Shown here: in pieces, positions 43,219-52,532 of the stretch
Layout of the letters: the number at the start of each line of letters is the position of its first letter
How positions within the stretch are numbered: position 1 is the first letter of the stretch
Source of the DNA: Alistipes sp.
GTDB taxonomy: Bacteria > Bacteroidota > Bacteroidia > Bacteroidales > Rikenellaceae
Assembly: GCA_017536555.1 (NCBI GenBank)
Contig: JAFXHE010000017.1
Span: 1-64,000 of the forward strand
Reading direction: 5' to 3'
Length of the DNA stretch: 64,000 bases
The notes under the pieces: generated by a model
Databases searched by the model: none
What the model was told of the DNA's origin: nothing
The model's input: the letters and a program-made list of their open reading frames with translations, nothing else
Program-made: the position numbers and the translations under genes

Positions 43219-43226
43219 TAAAGATA
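43219..43226 (-). promoter_or_regulatory. -7 element for DUF4435 gene
   Basis: TATCTTTA on the minus strand, 22 bp before the ATG at 43196. It lies only 12 bp from the plus-strand -7 element of the divergent gene. Confidence 0.6.
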
Positions 43227-43238
43227 CAAAAAATATTG

Positions 43239-43246
43239 TAACTTTG
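43239..43246 (+). promoter_or_regulatory. -7 element for SUI1 gene
   Basis: TAACTTTG, 52 bp before the ATG at 43299. A TTG at 43215-43217 gives a 21-nt spacing. The two divergent promoters overlap, so RNA polymerase binding may be mutually exclusive. Confidence 0.6.
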
Positions 43247-43298
43247 TCATCAGAAATCCTTTTTGGAGTAATTTTCCGATAAAATACAACAACTAAAT

Positions 43299-43640
43299 AT
43301 GGCAAACGACTGGAAAGAGCGTCTGGGTGTTGTCTTTTCGACAAATCCCGACTTTAAATATGAGACAACAGCCACAGAGGAGGCCGAAACGCTCGAACCA
43401 CAAAAGCAGAATTTGCGAGTATGGCTCGATAGACTCAAGGGTGGACGTGTGGCAACGGTGGTGCGTGGCTATGTGGGCGCATCCGATGACCTTGCGGCAC
43501 TCGGCAGAGATCTTAAGACAAAGTGTGGCGTGGGCGGTAGCGTCAAGGATGGTGAGATTATCATTCAGGGCGACCATCGTGACCGCGTGGTGGAGCTACT
43601 CACAAAGGCGGGATATAGGTGCAAAAAGGCGGGAGGTTAG
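43299..43640 (+). CDS. SUI1/eIF1-like translation factor (YciH family)
   Basis: 113 residues. The N-terminal 45 residues are a variable, charged lead; the SUI1 domain covers about 40-110 with LKGGRVATVVRGYVG, LGRDLKTKCGVGGSVKDGEIIIQGDHRDRV. In archaea and eukaryotes this fold (eIF1) monitors start-codon choice; bacterial YciH is a non-essential homologue reported to affect initiation fidelity or stress translation. No operon partner. Confidence 0.9.
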   Translation: MANDWKERLGVVFSTNPDFKYETTATEEAETLEPQKQNLRVWLDRLKGGRVATVVRGYVGASDDLAALGRDLKTKCGVGGSVKDGEIIIQGDHRDRVVELLTKAGYRCKKAGG

Positions 43641-43722
43641 CCGTCTGTACCACTTGCTGGTATCATTCATCGAAACACCTCCGCCGCAACGAATGATTTA
43701 CGAATGATTTACGACTAAACAA

Positions 43723-43753
43723 TTGGTTTACCGCGATATTATTTCTATATTTG
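43723..43753 (+). promoter_or_regulatory. Promoter of Sel1-repeat gene
   Basis: TTG (43723-43725), a 20-nt spacer and TATATTTG (43746-43753). The longest open frame would start on this -33 TTG, so the ATG at 43792 is the true start. Confidence 0.75.
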
Positions 43754-43791
43754 TGGTATCAAAACTATTTCCGAATAAAAACAAAAAATAT

Positions 43792-46700
43792 ATGAAGCGT
43801 TCACTAATACTCTTTGTCGTTGCGCTCGCCGCGACATTTACCGAGGCATACTCTACGCCTGTCTATGCACCGATGTATGGTTCTATGATACAAGACCCAT
43901 CATCAATAGCTGGCATATATGAGGAGGGTATGCGACTCTACGAGCAGGAGATGTACACCGCCGCTGTCGAGAGATTTCGTCAGGCCGCAAGTTGGGGATA
44001 TGCCAAGGCAGAGTATCAGCTCGGTATGTGTTACTTTAGTGGTGAGGGTGTTAAGAACATCGACAACACCGAGGCGGCACTTTGGTTTAGCCGTGCTGCA
44101 AACCAAAATTTAGCCGAGGCGCAGCTGAAGTTGGGCTATTGCTATATGTACGGTATGGGACGCGAGGAGGATATCGAGTCGGCGATATATTGGTACAAGA
44201 AAGCAATGGATCAGGGCAATGGCGAGGCTATGTACTACCTCGCGGAGATATATGCCAACGGCAATGGCGTGCCACAGAACTATGGCGAGGCGGCGCGTCT
44301 ATATCGTATGTCGGCGGAGAGTGGTTACAACAGAGCGCAGTTCAACTTGGCAGAGTGCTATGAGCAGGGCCTGGGCGTAGCTCCAAATATGCAGGAGGCT
44401 ATCGTGTGGTATAAGATGTCCGCGGATGGTGGTAGTACGCGCGCGCTAAATAAGATTATAAAGTACTATTTTAGTGATGCTAATGCCAACTATGCCGAGG
44501 GTGTAGTGTGGTGTCGTCGCGCTGCCGAGAATGGCAACTCCGAGGCGCAGTACCGCCTTGCAAATTGCTATGCTACGGGTAAGGGTGTGCAGCAGAATAT
44601 CGACGAGGCTATCGTCTGGTATCGCAGTGCTGCCGAGAGAGGTCACGCACAGGCACGTTACGAGCTTGCCGAACTTAATATGCACGGTGGCTTGCAGAAC
44701 TATGAGGAGGCGTTTGCAATATATACCGAGTCAGCTGCAGAGGGAGTTGTTGACGCACAGTATAACCTCGCGCTATGTTACGACAAGGGTCTGGGAGTTG
44801 CTGTAAATGAGGATTTAGCCTATATGTGGTATCGCAAGGCTGCCGAGCAGGGACACGCCGAGGCGCAGATGGCTCTTGGTGACTGCTACACTTTGGGCAA
44901 GGGCGTAGAGACCAATGCGTGGGATGCCTTCAATTGGTATCGCAGTGCCGCCGAGCAGGGTGTCGTCGAGGCGCAGTGCCGTATGGGTGACTGCTATAGC
45001 AAGGGTAGTGGCGTTATGCAGAACTATGGCGAGGCGGTAAATTGGTATCGTCGTGCTTCCGAGGGTGGCTCTGCCGAGGCTATGTATGCCCTTGCGCAGT
45101 GCTACGAGCAGGGACTTGGCGTTACGCGCGACGAGTTTACTGCCGTGAGCTGGTATGGCAAGGCTGCCGAGAAGGAGCACCCCGTGGCACAGTACCGTAT
45201 CGCCGAGTGCTACTACACGGGCAATGGCAAGGTCAAGGATAACGCATCGGCATTCGATTGGTATAAGCGTTCAGCACAGCTCGGATATGGCCCTGCACAA
45301 TATATGTTGGGTAAGTTCTATGCCGATGGTGATGTTGTAGCACGCAGTATGTCGGATGCGGCACGCTGGTATCTTATGGCGGCAGAGAATGGTGTTGCCA
45401 AGGCTCAATATGAGGTTGCGCAGTGCTACACCACAGGTAATGGCATAGCACCCAATGAGGATGAGGCGGCTATGTGGTATGAGGCAGCTGCCGAGCAGGG
45501 ACACGTGCTTGCACAGTATGAGATTGCGCGCTGCTACGAAACAGGTAAGGGTGTGAGCGTGCGTGTGTACGAGGCGGCAAAGTGGTATGAGAAGGCTGCC
45601 GAGCAGGGACACGTGCTCGCACAGTATGAGATTGCCCAGTATTATTGGCACGGTGTAGGTGTTAAGAGGGATATAAATAGGGCGGTGGCGTGGTATCGCA
45701 AGGCTGCCGAGCAGAACCACCTGCGCTCACAGGTTAATCTTGGAGACTACTACACCGATATAGCACGCTTTGAAGAGGCTAACAAGTGGTACCGTAAGGC
45801 TGCCGAGCACGGTGATGCCTTTGCGCAGTATAACCTCGGCTACAACCTCGCGGGAGGTTTGGGCACAGAGCGTAATATTAGCGAGGCGGCAGAGTGGTAT
45901 GAGCGTGCTGCCGAGCAGGGTATAGGTGAGGCACAGTGCCAGATAGCAAATATCTACTACTATGGAGAGCTTGGCTATCGTGACTACCAGAAGGCGTTGC
46001 GTTGGTATGAGCGTGCTGCCGAGCAGGGTATTCCCGAGGCACAGATTCAAGCTGCCGATATGCTCTATTATGGTGATGCTGGCGCGCGTGACTATCAGCG
46101 TGCGGTGATGTGGTTTGAGAAGGCTGCTGTCAATGGTAATACCAAGGCTACGCACTACCTCGGCGAGTGCTATTTCCGTGGTGATGGTGTTGCTCAAGAT
46201 TATGGTAAGGCTGTGGGCTACTATCGTCAGGCGGCAGATAAGGGTTACCGATTGTCGCAGTCGGCTTTGGGCGAGTGCTACTACCGTGGCGAGGGTGTTG
46301 CCAAAGATTTTAACGAGGCGATATATTGGTTCCGTAAGGCTGCCGAGCAGGATGATAAGTATGCACAATACTTCCTCGGTGTATGCTATGAGTATGGCGA
46401 TGGCGTAGAGATAAATAAGTATGAGGCTGCACGCTGGTATGAGAAGGCTGCCGAGCAGGGACACACCACATCACAGTTCCGCGCGGGTATAATATATAGC
46501 CGCGACCTCAATGACAACGACAAGGCGTTCAAGATGTTCAGCCTCGCTGCCGAGCAGGGACACGCCGAGGCGCAGTATGAGACGGCCATCTGCTACCTCG
46601 ACGGCATAGGCACTGCTCCCGACAGTAGCAAGGCGTTCAGCTGGTTTGATAAGTCTGCACAGCAGAACTATGCTCCCGCTATCTTTGCTGTTGCGGAGTG

Positions 46701-47250
46701 TTACCGCTTGGGTGAGGGTGTTACGCAGAATAAGATTTTGGCATTCGATAACTATATGAAGGCTGCCAAGGATCATATATACCTCGATGCGCAGTACTAC
46801 GTAGGCTACTGCTATCGTAACAACATTGGTGTAACCACATCAAAGACCGAGGCTGTATATTGGTACACCAAGGCGGCGGGTGGAGGTCACGTCAGGGCGA
46901 TGAGCGAACTTGGTATGTGTTATCTGCGTGGTGATGGTGTGCCCTATGGTAATTTTGATGAGGCATTCCGCCTATTGAGCGCGGCTGCGGAGCATAACGA
47001 CCCGCAGGCACTCTATGGTCTTGCCGAGTGCTATGCCAATGGTAATGGTGTTGCCCCCAACGAGGCAAAGGCGGCAGCTATGTTGCAACGCTCTGCCGAG
47101 CAGGGCTTCACAGAGTCGGAGTACGCATTGGGTGTATTCTATAAGCGCGGACGTGGCGTGGCGCAAGACACAGAGGCTGCCCGTATGTGGCTCACGCGAG
47201 CAGCAAATAAGGGTCACGAGGCGGCTAAAGGCGAGTTGAGCACTTTATAG
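43792..47250 (+). CDS. Secreted giant Sel1-repeat protein
   Basis: 1152 residues. Signal peptide KRSLILFVVALAATFTEA, no lipobox, then about 30 consecutive Sel1-like (TPR-related) repeats of about 36 residues, each with a core such as AQYxLGxCYxxGxGVxxN and WYRKAAEQG. A final half repeat ends the protein. Such alpha-solenoids act as protein-protein interaction scaffolds; no catalytic domain is attached. Repeats differ in sequence, so the array is old rather than recently amplified, although several units share WY(E/R)KAAEQGH. Exported location (periplasm or outside) is inferred from the signal. Confidence 0.9.
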   Translation: MKRSLILFVVALAATFTEAYSTPVYAPMYGSMIQDPSSIAGIYEEGMRLYEQEMYTAAVERFRQAASWGYAKAEYQLGMCYFSGEGVKNIDNTEAALWFSRAANQNLAEAQLKLGYCYMYGMGREEDIESAIYWYKKAMDQGNGEAMYYLAEIYANGNGVPQNYGEAARLYRMSAESGYNRAQFNLAECYEQGLGVAPNMQEAIVWYKMSADGGSTRALNKIIKYYFSDANANYAEGVVWCRRAAENGNSEAQYRLANCYATGKGVQQNIDEAIVWYRSAAERGHAQARYELAELNMHGGLQNYEEAFAIYTESAAEGVVDAQYNLALCYDKGLGVAVNEDLAYMWYRKAAEQGHAEAQMALGDCYTLGKGVETNAWDAFNWYRSAAEQGVVEAQCRMGDCYSKGSGVMQNYGEAVNWYRRASEGGSAEAMYALAQCYEQGLGVTRDEFTAVSWYGKAAEKEHPVAQYRIAECYYTGNGKVKDNASAFDWYKRSAQLGYGPAQYMLGKFYADGDVVARSMSDAARWYLMAAENGVAKAQYEVAQCYTTGNGIAPNEDEAAMWYEAAAEQGHVLAQYEIARCYETGKGVSVRVYEAAKWYEKAAEQGHVLAQYEIAQYYWHGVGVKRDINRAVAWYRKAAEQNHLRSQVNLGDYYTDIARFEEANKWYRKAAEHGDAFAQYNLGYNLAGGLGTERNISEAAEWYERAAEQGIGEAQCQIANIYYYGELGYRDYQKALRWYERAAEQGIPEAQIQAADMLYYGDAGARDYQRAVMWFEKAAVNGNTKATHYLGECYFRGDGVAQDYGKAVGYYRQAADKGYRLSQSALGECYYRGEGVAKDFNEAIYWFRKAAEQDDKYAQYFLGVCYEYGDGVEINKYEAARWYEKAAEQGHTTSQFRAGIIYSRDLNDNDKAFKMFSLAAEQGHAEAQYETAICYLDGIGTAPDSSKAFSWFDKSAQQNYAPAIFAVAECYRLGEGVTQNKILAFDNYMKAAKDHIYLDAQYYVGYCYRNNIGVTTSKTEAVYWYTKAAGGGHVRAMSELGMCYLRGDGVPYGNFDEAFRLLSAAAEHNDPQALYGLAECYANGNGVAPNEAKAAAMLQRSAEQGFTESEYALGVFYKRGRGVAQDTEAARMWLTRAANKGHEAAKGELSTL

Positions 47251-47267
47251 TGGTGCAGGAGACGAAA

Positions 47268-47303
47268 GATAATGGGTTGATGAACATTCATCAACCCATT
47301 ATC
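47268..47303. terminator. Perfect 16-bp palindromic hairpin between convergent genes
   Basis: GATAATGGGTTGATGA (47268-47283) and its exact complement (47288-47303) with a 4-nt loop. It contains the stop codon and last codons of the chromate-transporter gene on the minus strand. T-tracts are weak on both sides, so terminator function is probable but not certain. Confidence 0.6.
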
Positions 47304-47851
47304 ATATCCCAGCCATATATCACCACACCCGCAATGCCCGAGGCAATGATAAGGAGTATGGGGTTAACTTTACGTGTCGAGGCGAGGAGCGTCACGATAA
47401 ATATTACCCAGCTCCAGCCATCTATAAAGCTGCGCCCATCGTCGGAGTGTGGAAATATGAGCAACAATGCCGCCGAGGCTATCATACCCACCACTACGGG
47501 GCGCATACACACCACAACGCTCTGCACGTAGTTGTTGTTATGTAGCTTTATGAAGAAGCGCGTTATCAGCATCATCAGTGTAAGTGCTGGTATGCATACC
47601 GCTGTTGTTGCCACTATTGAGCCCGTTATGCCAGCCACCTCATAGCCTATGTATGTCGCCGAGTTTAGGGCGATAGGGCCTGGTGTCATTTGCGATATTG
47701 CAACAATGTCGGAGAACTCACCATTTGTGAGCCAGCCATTGCGCACAACCACCTCGCTATGTATTAGCGACAGCATAGCATAGCCGCCACCGAAACCGAA
47801 GAAACCTATCTTTAGGTAGCTCCAAACGAGTTGTAATAGCGTGATAATCAT
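47291..47851 (-). CDS. Chromate transporter family, half-size subunit (second)
   Basis: 186 residues, about five or six transmembrane helices. CHR domain signatures: LVWSYLKIGFFGFGGGYAMLSLI near the start and SQMTPGPIALNSATYIGYEVAG near 55-75. Full-length ChrA has two such domains; this and the neighbouring gene are the split, paired form that presumably functions as a heterodimer. Substrate could be chromate, but physiological anions are possible. It overlaps the upstream partner by 4 bp (ATGA). Confidence 0.88.
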   Translation of the reverse strand: MIITLLQLVWSYLKIGFFGFGGGYAMLSLIHSEVVVRNGWLTNGEFSDIVAISQMTPGPIALNSATYIGYEVAGITGSIVATTAVCIPALTLMMLITRFFIKLHNNNYVQSVVVCMRPVVVGMIASAALLLIFPHSDDGRSFIDGWSWVIFIVTLLASTRKVNPILLIIASGIAGVVIYGWDMIMG

Positions 47852-48390
47852 CTGTCAACCTCCTTTCCCTGACGTGCTGCAAGCAGTATGCCCACAGCTG
47901 CCCCTGCCACCAAGAACCATACGGGCGACACTCCCCAATACCATACCACTAAAGCCACTGCTGCCGATACCGCGAGCAACCACGGGCGCATACCTCGCGT
48001 AAGACCCATTATGGGAGCTACGATAAGTGCCACTACAGCGGGACGCATACCCTTAAATGCGGCATCCACCCACGCGTTGTGGCGCATATCGGCAAAGAAT
48101 ATCGCCACGATGAGTATTATCACAAACGACGGCACAACGACACCAAGCACAGCGGCTAATGAGCCAACATAGCCGCATCGCCTATACCCCACAAATACCG
48201 CAGTGTTGAGGGCAATAGGGCCTGGGGCAGCCTGTGCGAGTGTCAGCAGGTCGATAAAGTCGCGCTCGGCAAGCCAGCCGCGATTGTGTATCACCTCGTG
48301 CTGTATGAGTGGTATCATCGCGTAGCCACCACCAAAGGTGAAGGCTCCAATCTTGAGAAATGACCAAAATATGTCGAATAGCTCGCGCAT
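47848..48390 (-). CDS. Chromate transporter family, half-size subunit (first)
   Basis: 180 residues with the same CHR signatures (FLKIGAFTFGGGYAMIPLIQ; LAQAAPGPIALNTAVFVGYRRCG). It has a basic C-terminus (AARQGKEVDR). Translationally coupled to the second subunit. The RNA methyltransferase gene lies 39 bp upstream, so the U32-methyltransferase-chr genes may be one transcript. Confidence 0.88.
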   Translation of the reverse strand: MRELFDIFWSFLKIGAFTFGGGYAMIPLIQHEVIHNRGWLAERDFIDLLTLAQAAPGPIALNTAVFVGYRRCGYVGSLAAVLGVVVPSFVIILIVAIFFADMRHNAWVDAAFKGMRPAVVALIVAPIMGLTRGMRPWLLAVSAAVALVVWYWGVSPVWFLVAGAAVGILLAARQGKEVDR

Positions 48391-48429
48391 AAGGTGCTTG
48401 TTTATAGGCGTTTGGTTGCGTTGCGGTGG

Positions 48430-49314
48430 CTATCTGCGAAAACGATAATATGTTCCGAAGGGTATCTGCTTGCCGCCCTTGTCACAGAAGTATAGCTCGC
48501 CCATCTGCTCTGTTTGTGGCGCACCAAAGGTCTGATGTACGGCTGTGCGTGCTAACATTGATGATAGCCCCATCGAGTAGAGGTTTAATACCAAAAAGGC
48601 GTTCTCGCGCTCCAAGAGGTTGGCGCAGCACTCCAACATCTCGCATATATTATCTTCTAACACCCACTTCTCGCCATTAGCACCACGACCATAGGCGGGT
48701 GGGTCAAGTATTATGCCGTGGTAGCGGTTGCCACGACGCACCTCACGTTGCACAAACTTCAGTGCATCCTCCACTATCCAGCGCACGCCCTCCAAACCCG
48801 AGGACTCCATATTCTCGCGCGCCCACGTCACCACCTGCTTTACCGAATCTACGTGCGTAGTGTCGGCACCTGCGGCGCGTGCTGCAAGTGTTGCTCCACC
48901 TGTGTAGGCAAAGAGGTTGAGTACGCGCGGACGCTCTATGCCCGCTGCGCGCAGCTCCTCAACGGTGTCATATATAAAATCCCAGTTCGCTGCCTGCTCG
49001 GGGAAGATGCCCACGTGCTTGAACGAGGTGAGAGCCAAGCGCATATTGAGCCTCATATCCTTATGCTGGTAGCGTACCATCCAGCGTGATGGCATCTCGG
49101 GCTTCAGTCGCCACTCACCACGCTCCTCCGACTTTGTGTCGCGCAGAAACGATGCATCGGCACGTCGCCACTGCTCCTCGCCGAGAGTCTTGCGCCATAT
49201 CGCCTGTGGCTCGGGACGGCGTACTACGTAGCGTCCGAAACGCTCCAATTTCTCGCCACCTCCCGTGTCTATGAGCTCATAATCCTTGATATCGGGTGTT
49301 AACAGCTTTATCAT
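48430..49314 (-). CDS. Class I SAM-dependent RNA methyltransferase (RlmI/RlmK-like)
   Basis: 294 residues from the ATG at 49314 (a TTG at 49323 is less likely). Rossmann methyltransferase blocks: VLNLFAYTGGATLAARAAGA near 130, THVDSVKQVVTWARENMESSG, WIVEDALKF and IILDPPAYGRG near 200-210, the last typical of the Methyltrans_SAM family of rRNA methyltransferases. The PUA domain of RlmI is missing, leaving a short variable N-terminus. It follows the U32 gene by 10 bp. Confidence 0.85.
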   Translation of the reverse strand: MIKLLTPDIKDYELIDTGGGEKLERFGRYVVRRPEPQAIWRKTLGEEQWRRADASFLRDTKSEERGEWRLKPEMPSRWMVRYQHKDMRLNMRLALTSFKHVGIFPEQAANWDFIYDTVEELRAAGIERPRVLNLFAYTGGATLAARAAGADTTHVDSVKQVVTWARENMESSGLEGVRWIVEDALKFVQREVRRGNRYHGIILDPPAYGRGANGEKWVLEDNICEMLECCANLLERENAFLVLNLYSMGLSSMLARTAVHQTFGAPQTEQMGELYFCDKGGKQIPFGTYYRFRR

Positions 49315-49324
49315 AATATACAAT

Positions 49325-51151
49325 TTACTCTTTAGAACAGTCTATGAGCGACATACGGCACTTCGCACAATCAAACTTCAGCTTGTAGCGGTGTCGTCCG
49401 TGCTCTATGTATAGCTCGTCGCGGAGCTTTGTGCCACGCTTGAGGCACTCGCCAATCTCGCGGCGTATGCAGTAGCTCGACTCCATAACCTCATATCCGA
49501 GTGTTGTGGGCATACTGTCGAGACCGCGCTCTATGCGCTCCACGCCGTGACGTGTGTAGAAGCGTTGTGCGAGGCTGTTTACAACATTATGTCGTGGTGT
49601 TAGCTCCTTTAGGGGGTAGAGCGCGGCGGTGTTCTCCACACGCACATAGCGTGCGTGAGCGTGACCATTGAAACGCTCCACCGCAAGGCGTGACAGTGCC
49701 TCACGACGCACCTCGGCAAGGAGCTTGGCTGTGGTAAACCACTCGCAGCCCTCCACGTCGACCTGCGTCACACGAAATATGCTGTCGCCGCTCTTTGCCA
49801 TCTGCTCCACAGCTACTGCGCGCATCTTCTCGGCACTCTTCGCGCTGTCGAGAGCTGTGCTACGCGTTACCTCCACACTGTAACCCTCCTCGTCGGTGTA
49901 GCGTGCTGTTATGCCGTCGCTGTTTAGGCGCAATAGGCACACAGCATCTATGGCGCGACGTATGCGGCTACGCTCCACACTCTGCGTGAAGCGGTGGTCG
50001 TAGTTGCGATATACCTCCATCCCAGGCTTTATGCCCTCCATACGGTTTGGCTCAATGGTGTTGCCCTCAACGCGGTTTATGTTCGTGCCGAGTATGCCCT
50101 CGTTAGTTATGAAGCATAAGCCGTCGCCAGCATTTAGCGTGTGTCTGCCCACGAGCCTGAAGTCGCGCTTTGTCACCGTCGCCACACAACCTATATACTC
50201 GCCCACAGCCTTTGGTGTGAGTAGCGATGCCACGCCTGCGCGCTTGCCCATAAACATATACTCGCCACCGTCGCGCGAAAAGCTCTTCTTGGGGTCGGGT
50301 GTGAACTCTATCTCGCTGCGTCCCACCGATGCACGCCGACAGTCGGGGTGTGTTGCAAGGGCTCTGTCTATCGCGCGGCGATAGTGGCTCACAACATTCT
50401 TTATGTAGTTGTCATCCTTGAGCCTGCCCTCAATCTTAAACGACATTATCCCCGCATCTATAAGGTCGCCTATGCGCTCCGAGAGGTCGAAGTCCTTTAC
50501 CGAGAGCAGATGCTTACCCTTTATCAGCGTCTCGCCGCGCTCTGTCACAAGGTCGTATGTCAGGCGGCAGGGCTGTGAGCACTCGCCACGATTTCCCGAG
50601 CGTGACGACTGTGAGCGCGATAGGTAACACCTGCCGCTATGTCCCACGCATATCGCACCGTGTACGAAGCACTCCAAGTCTACGGTTGTCGCCTCGCGTA
50701 TCGCGCGTATCTCGTCGAGCGATAACGCGCGCTCCAATATCACACGCTCGAAGCCACACTCCTCCAGGAAGCGGCTTGTGTCGGGTGCCATATTGTACAT
50801 CTGTGTCGATGCGTGTAGCGGTATGGGCAGGTTCATCTCGAAGTATGCCATATCCTGCACTATGAGCGCATCTACACCCACCGCTATCAGCTCGCGTGCA
50901 AGACGCTCCGCTTCGGCGAGTTCGCTCTCGTAGAGTATTGTGTTGAGCGTCACAAAGACCTTCACGCCAAACAGATGGGCATAGTCTACCACGCGGGCAA
51001 TGTCCTCTGTGGTGTTTGTTGCGGCACGTCGCGCACCAAATCCCGCTGCACCAATGTATAGCGCATCGGCACCGCAGTCTATTGCGGCTATGGCAGCACG
51101 GTAGTCTCGCGCTGGGCAGAGTAGCTCGATATTGCGTTTTGGGGCATCCAT
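49325..51151 (-). CDS. U32-family protein (RlhA/YdcP-like)
   Basis: 608 residues from MDAPKRNIELLCPARD at 51151. Annotated as peptidase U32, but the long form with this layout resembles E. coli RlhA, needed for 23S rRNA cytidine hydroxylation. The family Cys set is visible: CFVHGAICVGHSGRCYLS near 165-182 and NRGECSQPCR near 190-200, likely Fe-S ligands. A C-terminal domain (about 470-600) includes FDCAKCRMSLIDCSKE at the very end. Adjacent RNA methyltransferase supports an RNA-modification role over proteolysis (inference). Confidence 0.85.
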   Translation of the reverse strand: MDAPKRNIELLCPARDYRAAIAAIDCGADALYIGAAGFGARRAATNTTEDIARVVDYAHLFGVKVFVTLNTILYESELAEAERLARELIAVGVDALIVQDMAYFEMNLPIPLHASTQMYNMAPDTSRFLEECGFERVILERALSLDEIRAIREATTVDLECFVHGAICVGHSGRCYLSRSQSSRSGNRGECSQPCRLTYDLVTERGETLIKGKHLLSVKDFDLSERIGDLIDAGIMSFKIEGRLKDDNYIKNVVSHYRRAIDRALATHPDCRRASVGRSEIEFTPDPKKSFSRDGGEYMFMGKRAGVASLLTPKAVGEYIGCVATVTKRDFRLVGRHTLNAGDGLCFITNEGILGTNINRVEGNTIEPNRMEGIKPGMEVYRNYDHRFTQSVERSRIRRAIDAVCLLRLNSDGITARYTDEEGYSVEVTRSTALDSAKSAEKMRAVAVEQMAKSGDSIFRVTQVDVEGCEWFTTAKLLAEVRREALSRLAVERFNGHAHARYVRVENTAALYPLKELTPRHNVVNSLAQRFYTRHGVERIERGLDSMPTTLGYEVMESSYCIRREIGECLKRGTKLRDELYIEHGRHRYKLKFDCAKCRMSLIDCSKE

Positions 51152-51170
51152 AAAGTTGTCTGTTATTGCA

Positions 51171-51178
51171 CAAAGATA
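51171..51178 (-). promoter_or_regulatory. -7 element of U32 gene
   Basis: TATCTTTG on the minus strand, 19 bp before the ATG at 51151. Longer in-frame starts cross this element. Confidence 0.65.
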
Positions 51179-51222
51179 CAAAAAAATTGATGATACGCTG
51201 TACAATATAATTAATATTGTTG

Positions 51223-51230
51223 TATCTTTG
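51223..51230 (+). promoter_or_regulatory. -7 element of serS
   Basis: TATCTTTG, 30 bp before the serS ATG; divergent from the U32 promoter. Longer serS frames starting at 51132 would cross both. Confidence 0.65.
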
Positions 51231-51260
51231 TCGATTGGAAATATAATCAATAAAGAATCT

Positions 51261-52532
51261 ATGCTTACACTAAAGCAATTACGCGATGATAAAGCGGAGG
51301 CAATACGCCGCCTTCAGAAGAAGGGTGTAGATGCTGCTCCCATCATCGCACGCATCGAGGAGCTCGACGACAAGCGTAAGGCGTTGCAGTCGGAGCTGGA
51401 TAACTGTCTTGCCGAGCAGAATAAGGCAGCCAAGCAGATTGGCGCACTTATGGGCAAGGGCGCACGCGAGGAGGCAGAGGCAAAGAAGCAGGAGGTGGCA
51501 GCACTCAAGTCACGCTCACAGCAGCTTCAGGAGGAGTCGAAGGTCGTTGCCGACGAGCTTCAGGCGGCAATAGTAACACTGCCCAACTTCCCTGCCGATA
51601 TCGTGCCCGAGGGTCGCACCGCCGAGGATAATGTCGTTGTAAAACTCGTAGAGAACTATACCGAAATCTCGGGCGAGGCATTGCCCCACTGGGAGCTCGC
51701 ACAGAAGTACGATATCATCGACTTCGACCTTGGCGTGAAGCTCACAGGCGCAGGCTTCCCCGTATATAAGGGCAAGGGCGCACGCCTGCAGCGTGCACTT
51801 ATCAACTACTTCCTTGACTGCAACACACGTGCTGGTTATCAGGAGGTTGAGCCTCCCATCCTCGTTAACGAGGCATCGGGCTTCGGCACAGGACAGTTGC
51901 CCGATAAGGAGGGTCAGATGTACCACGCATCTGCCGACGGCTACTACCTCGTGCCCACTGCCGAGGTGCCCGTAACAAACATCTTCCGCGATGTCATCCT
52001 CGAGCAGAGCGAGCTGCCCGTAAAGCTCACGGCATATACACCGTGCTTCCGTCGTGAGGCAGGCTCATACGGTAAGGATGTGCGCGGCTTGAACCGTCTG
52101 CACCAGTTCGATAAGGTGGAGATCGTGCAGGTGTCACACCCCGACAGCTCTTACGAGGCACTCGACAAGATGGTTGAGCACGTCGAGAGCATCGTAGCGT
52201 CGCTTGGCTTGCCCTACCGCATCTTGCGTCTGTGTGGCGGCGATATGTCGTTTACATCGGCTCTCACCTACGACTTCGAGGTATACTCGGAGGCGCAGCA
52301 GCGTTGGTTGGAGGTGTCGTCGGTATCAAACTTCGAGTCGTTCCAGGCTAACCGCCTTAAGTTGCGCTACCGCGACGATAATCGCAAAACACAGCTCGCA
52401 CACACACTGAATGGCTCGTCTCTTGCATTGCCACGTATTGTCGCAGCGTTGCTTGAGAACAACCAGACAGAGGAGGGTATACGCATCCCCGAGGTATTAA
52501 TTCCTTACACAGGTTTTGATATTATAAAATAA
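51261..52532 (+). CDS. serS: Seryl-tRNA synthetase
   Basis: Charges tRNA-Ser (and tRNA-Sec where present) with serine. 423 residues: N-terminal antiparallel coiled-coil arm at about 1-105, class II catalytic core with motif 2 FRREAGSYGKDVRGLNRLHQF near 255-275 and motif 3 NGSSLALPRIVAALLENNQ near 385-403. Start 51261 begins MLTLKQLRDD as in the family. Length normal. Confidence 0.97.
   Translation: MLTLKQLRDDKAEAIRRLQKKGVDAAPIIARIEELDDKRKALQSELDNCLAEQNKAAKQIGALMGKGAREEAEAKKQEVAALKSRSQQLQEESKVVADELQAAIVTLPNFPADIVPEGRTAEDNVVVKLVENYTEISGEALPHWELAQKYDIIDFDLGVKLTGAGFPVYKGKGARLQRALINYFLDCNTRAGYQEVEPPILVNEASGFGTGQLPDKEGQMYHASADGYYLVPTAEVPVTNIFRDVILEQSELPVKLTAYTPCFRREAGSYGKDVRGLNRLHQFDKVEIVQVSHPDSSYEALDKMVEHVESIVASLGLPYRILRLCGGDMSFTSALTYDFEVYSEAQQRWLEVSSVSNFESFQANRLKLRYRDDNRKTQLAHTLNGSSLALPRIVAALLENNQTEEGIRIPEVLIPYTGFDIIK

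Noticed and set aside
47291..48390. Frameshifted single ChrA gene
   Set aside because: Both halves have full CHR signatures and a clean ATGA overlap, the known paired short-chain form.
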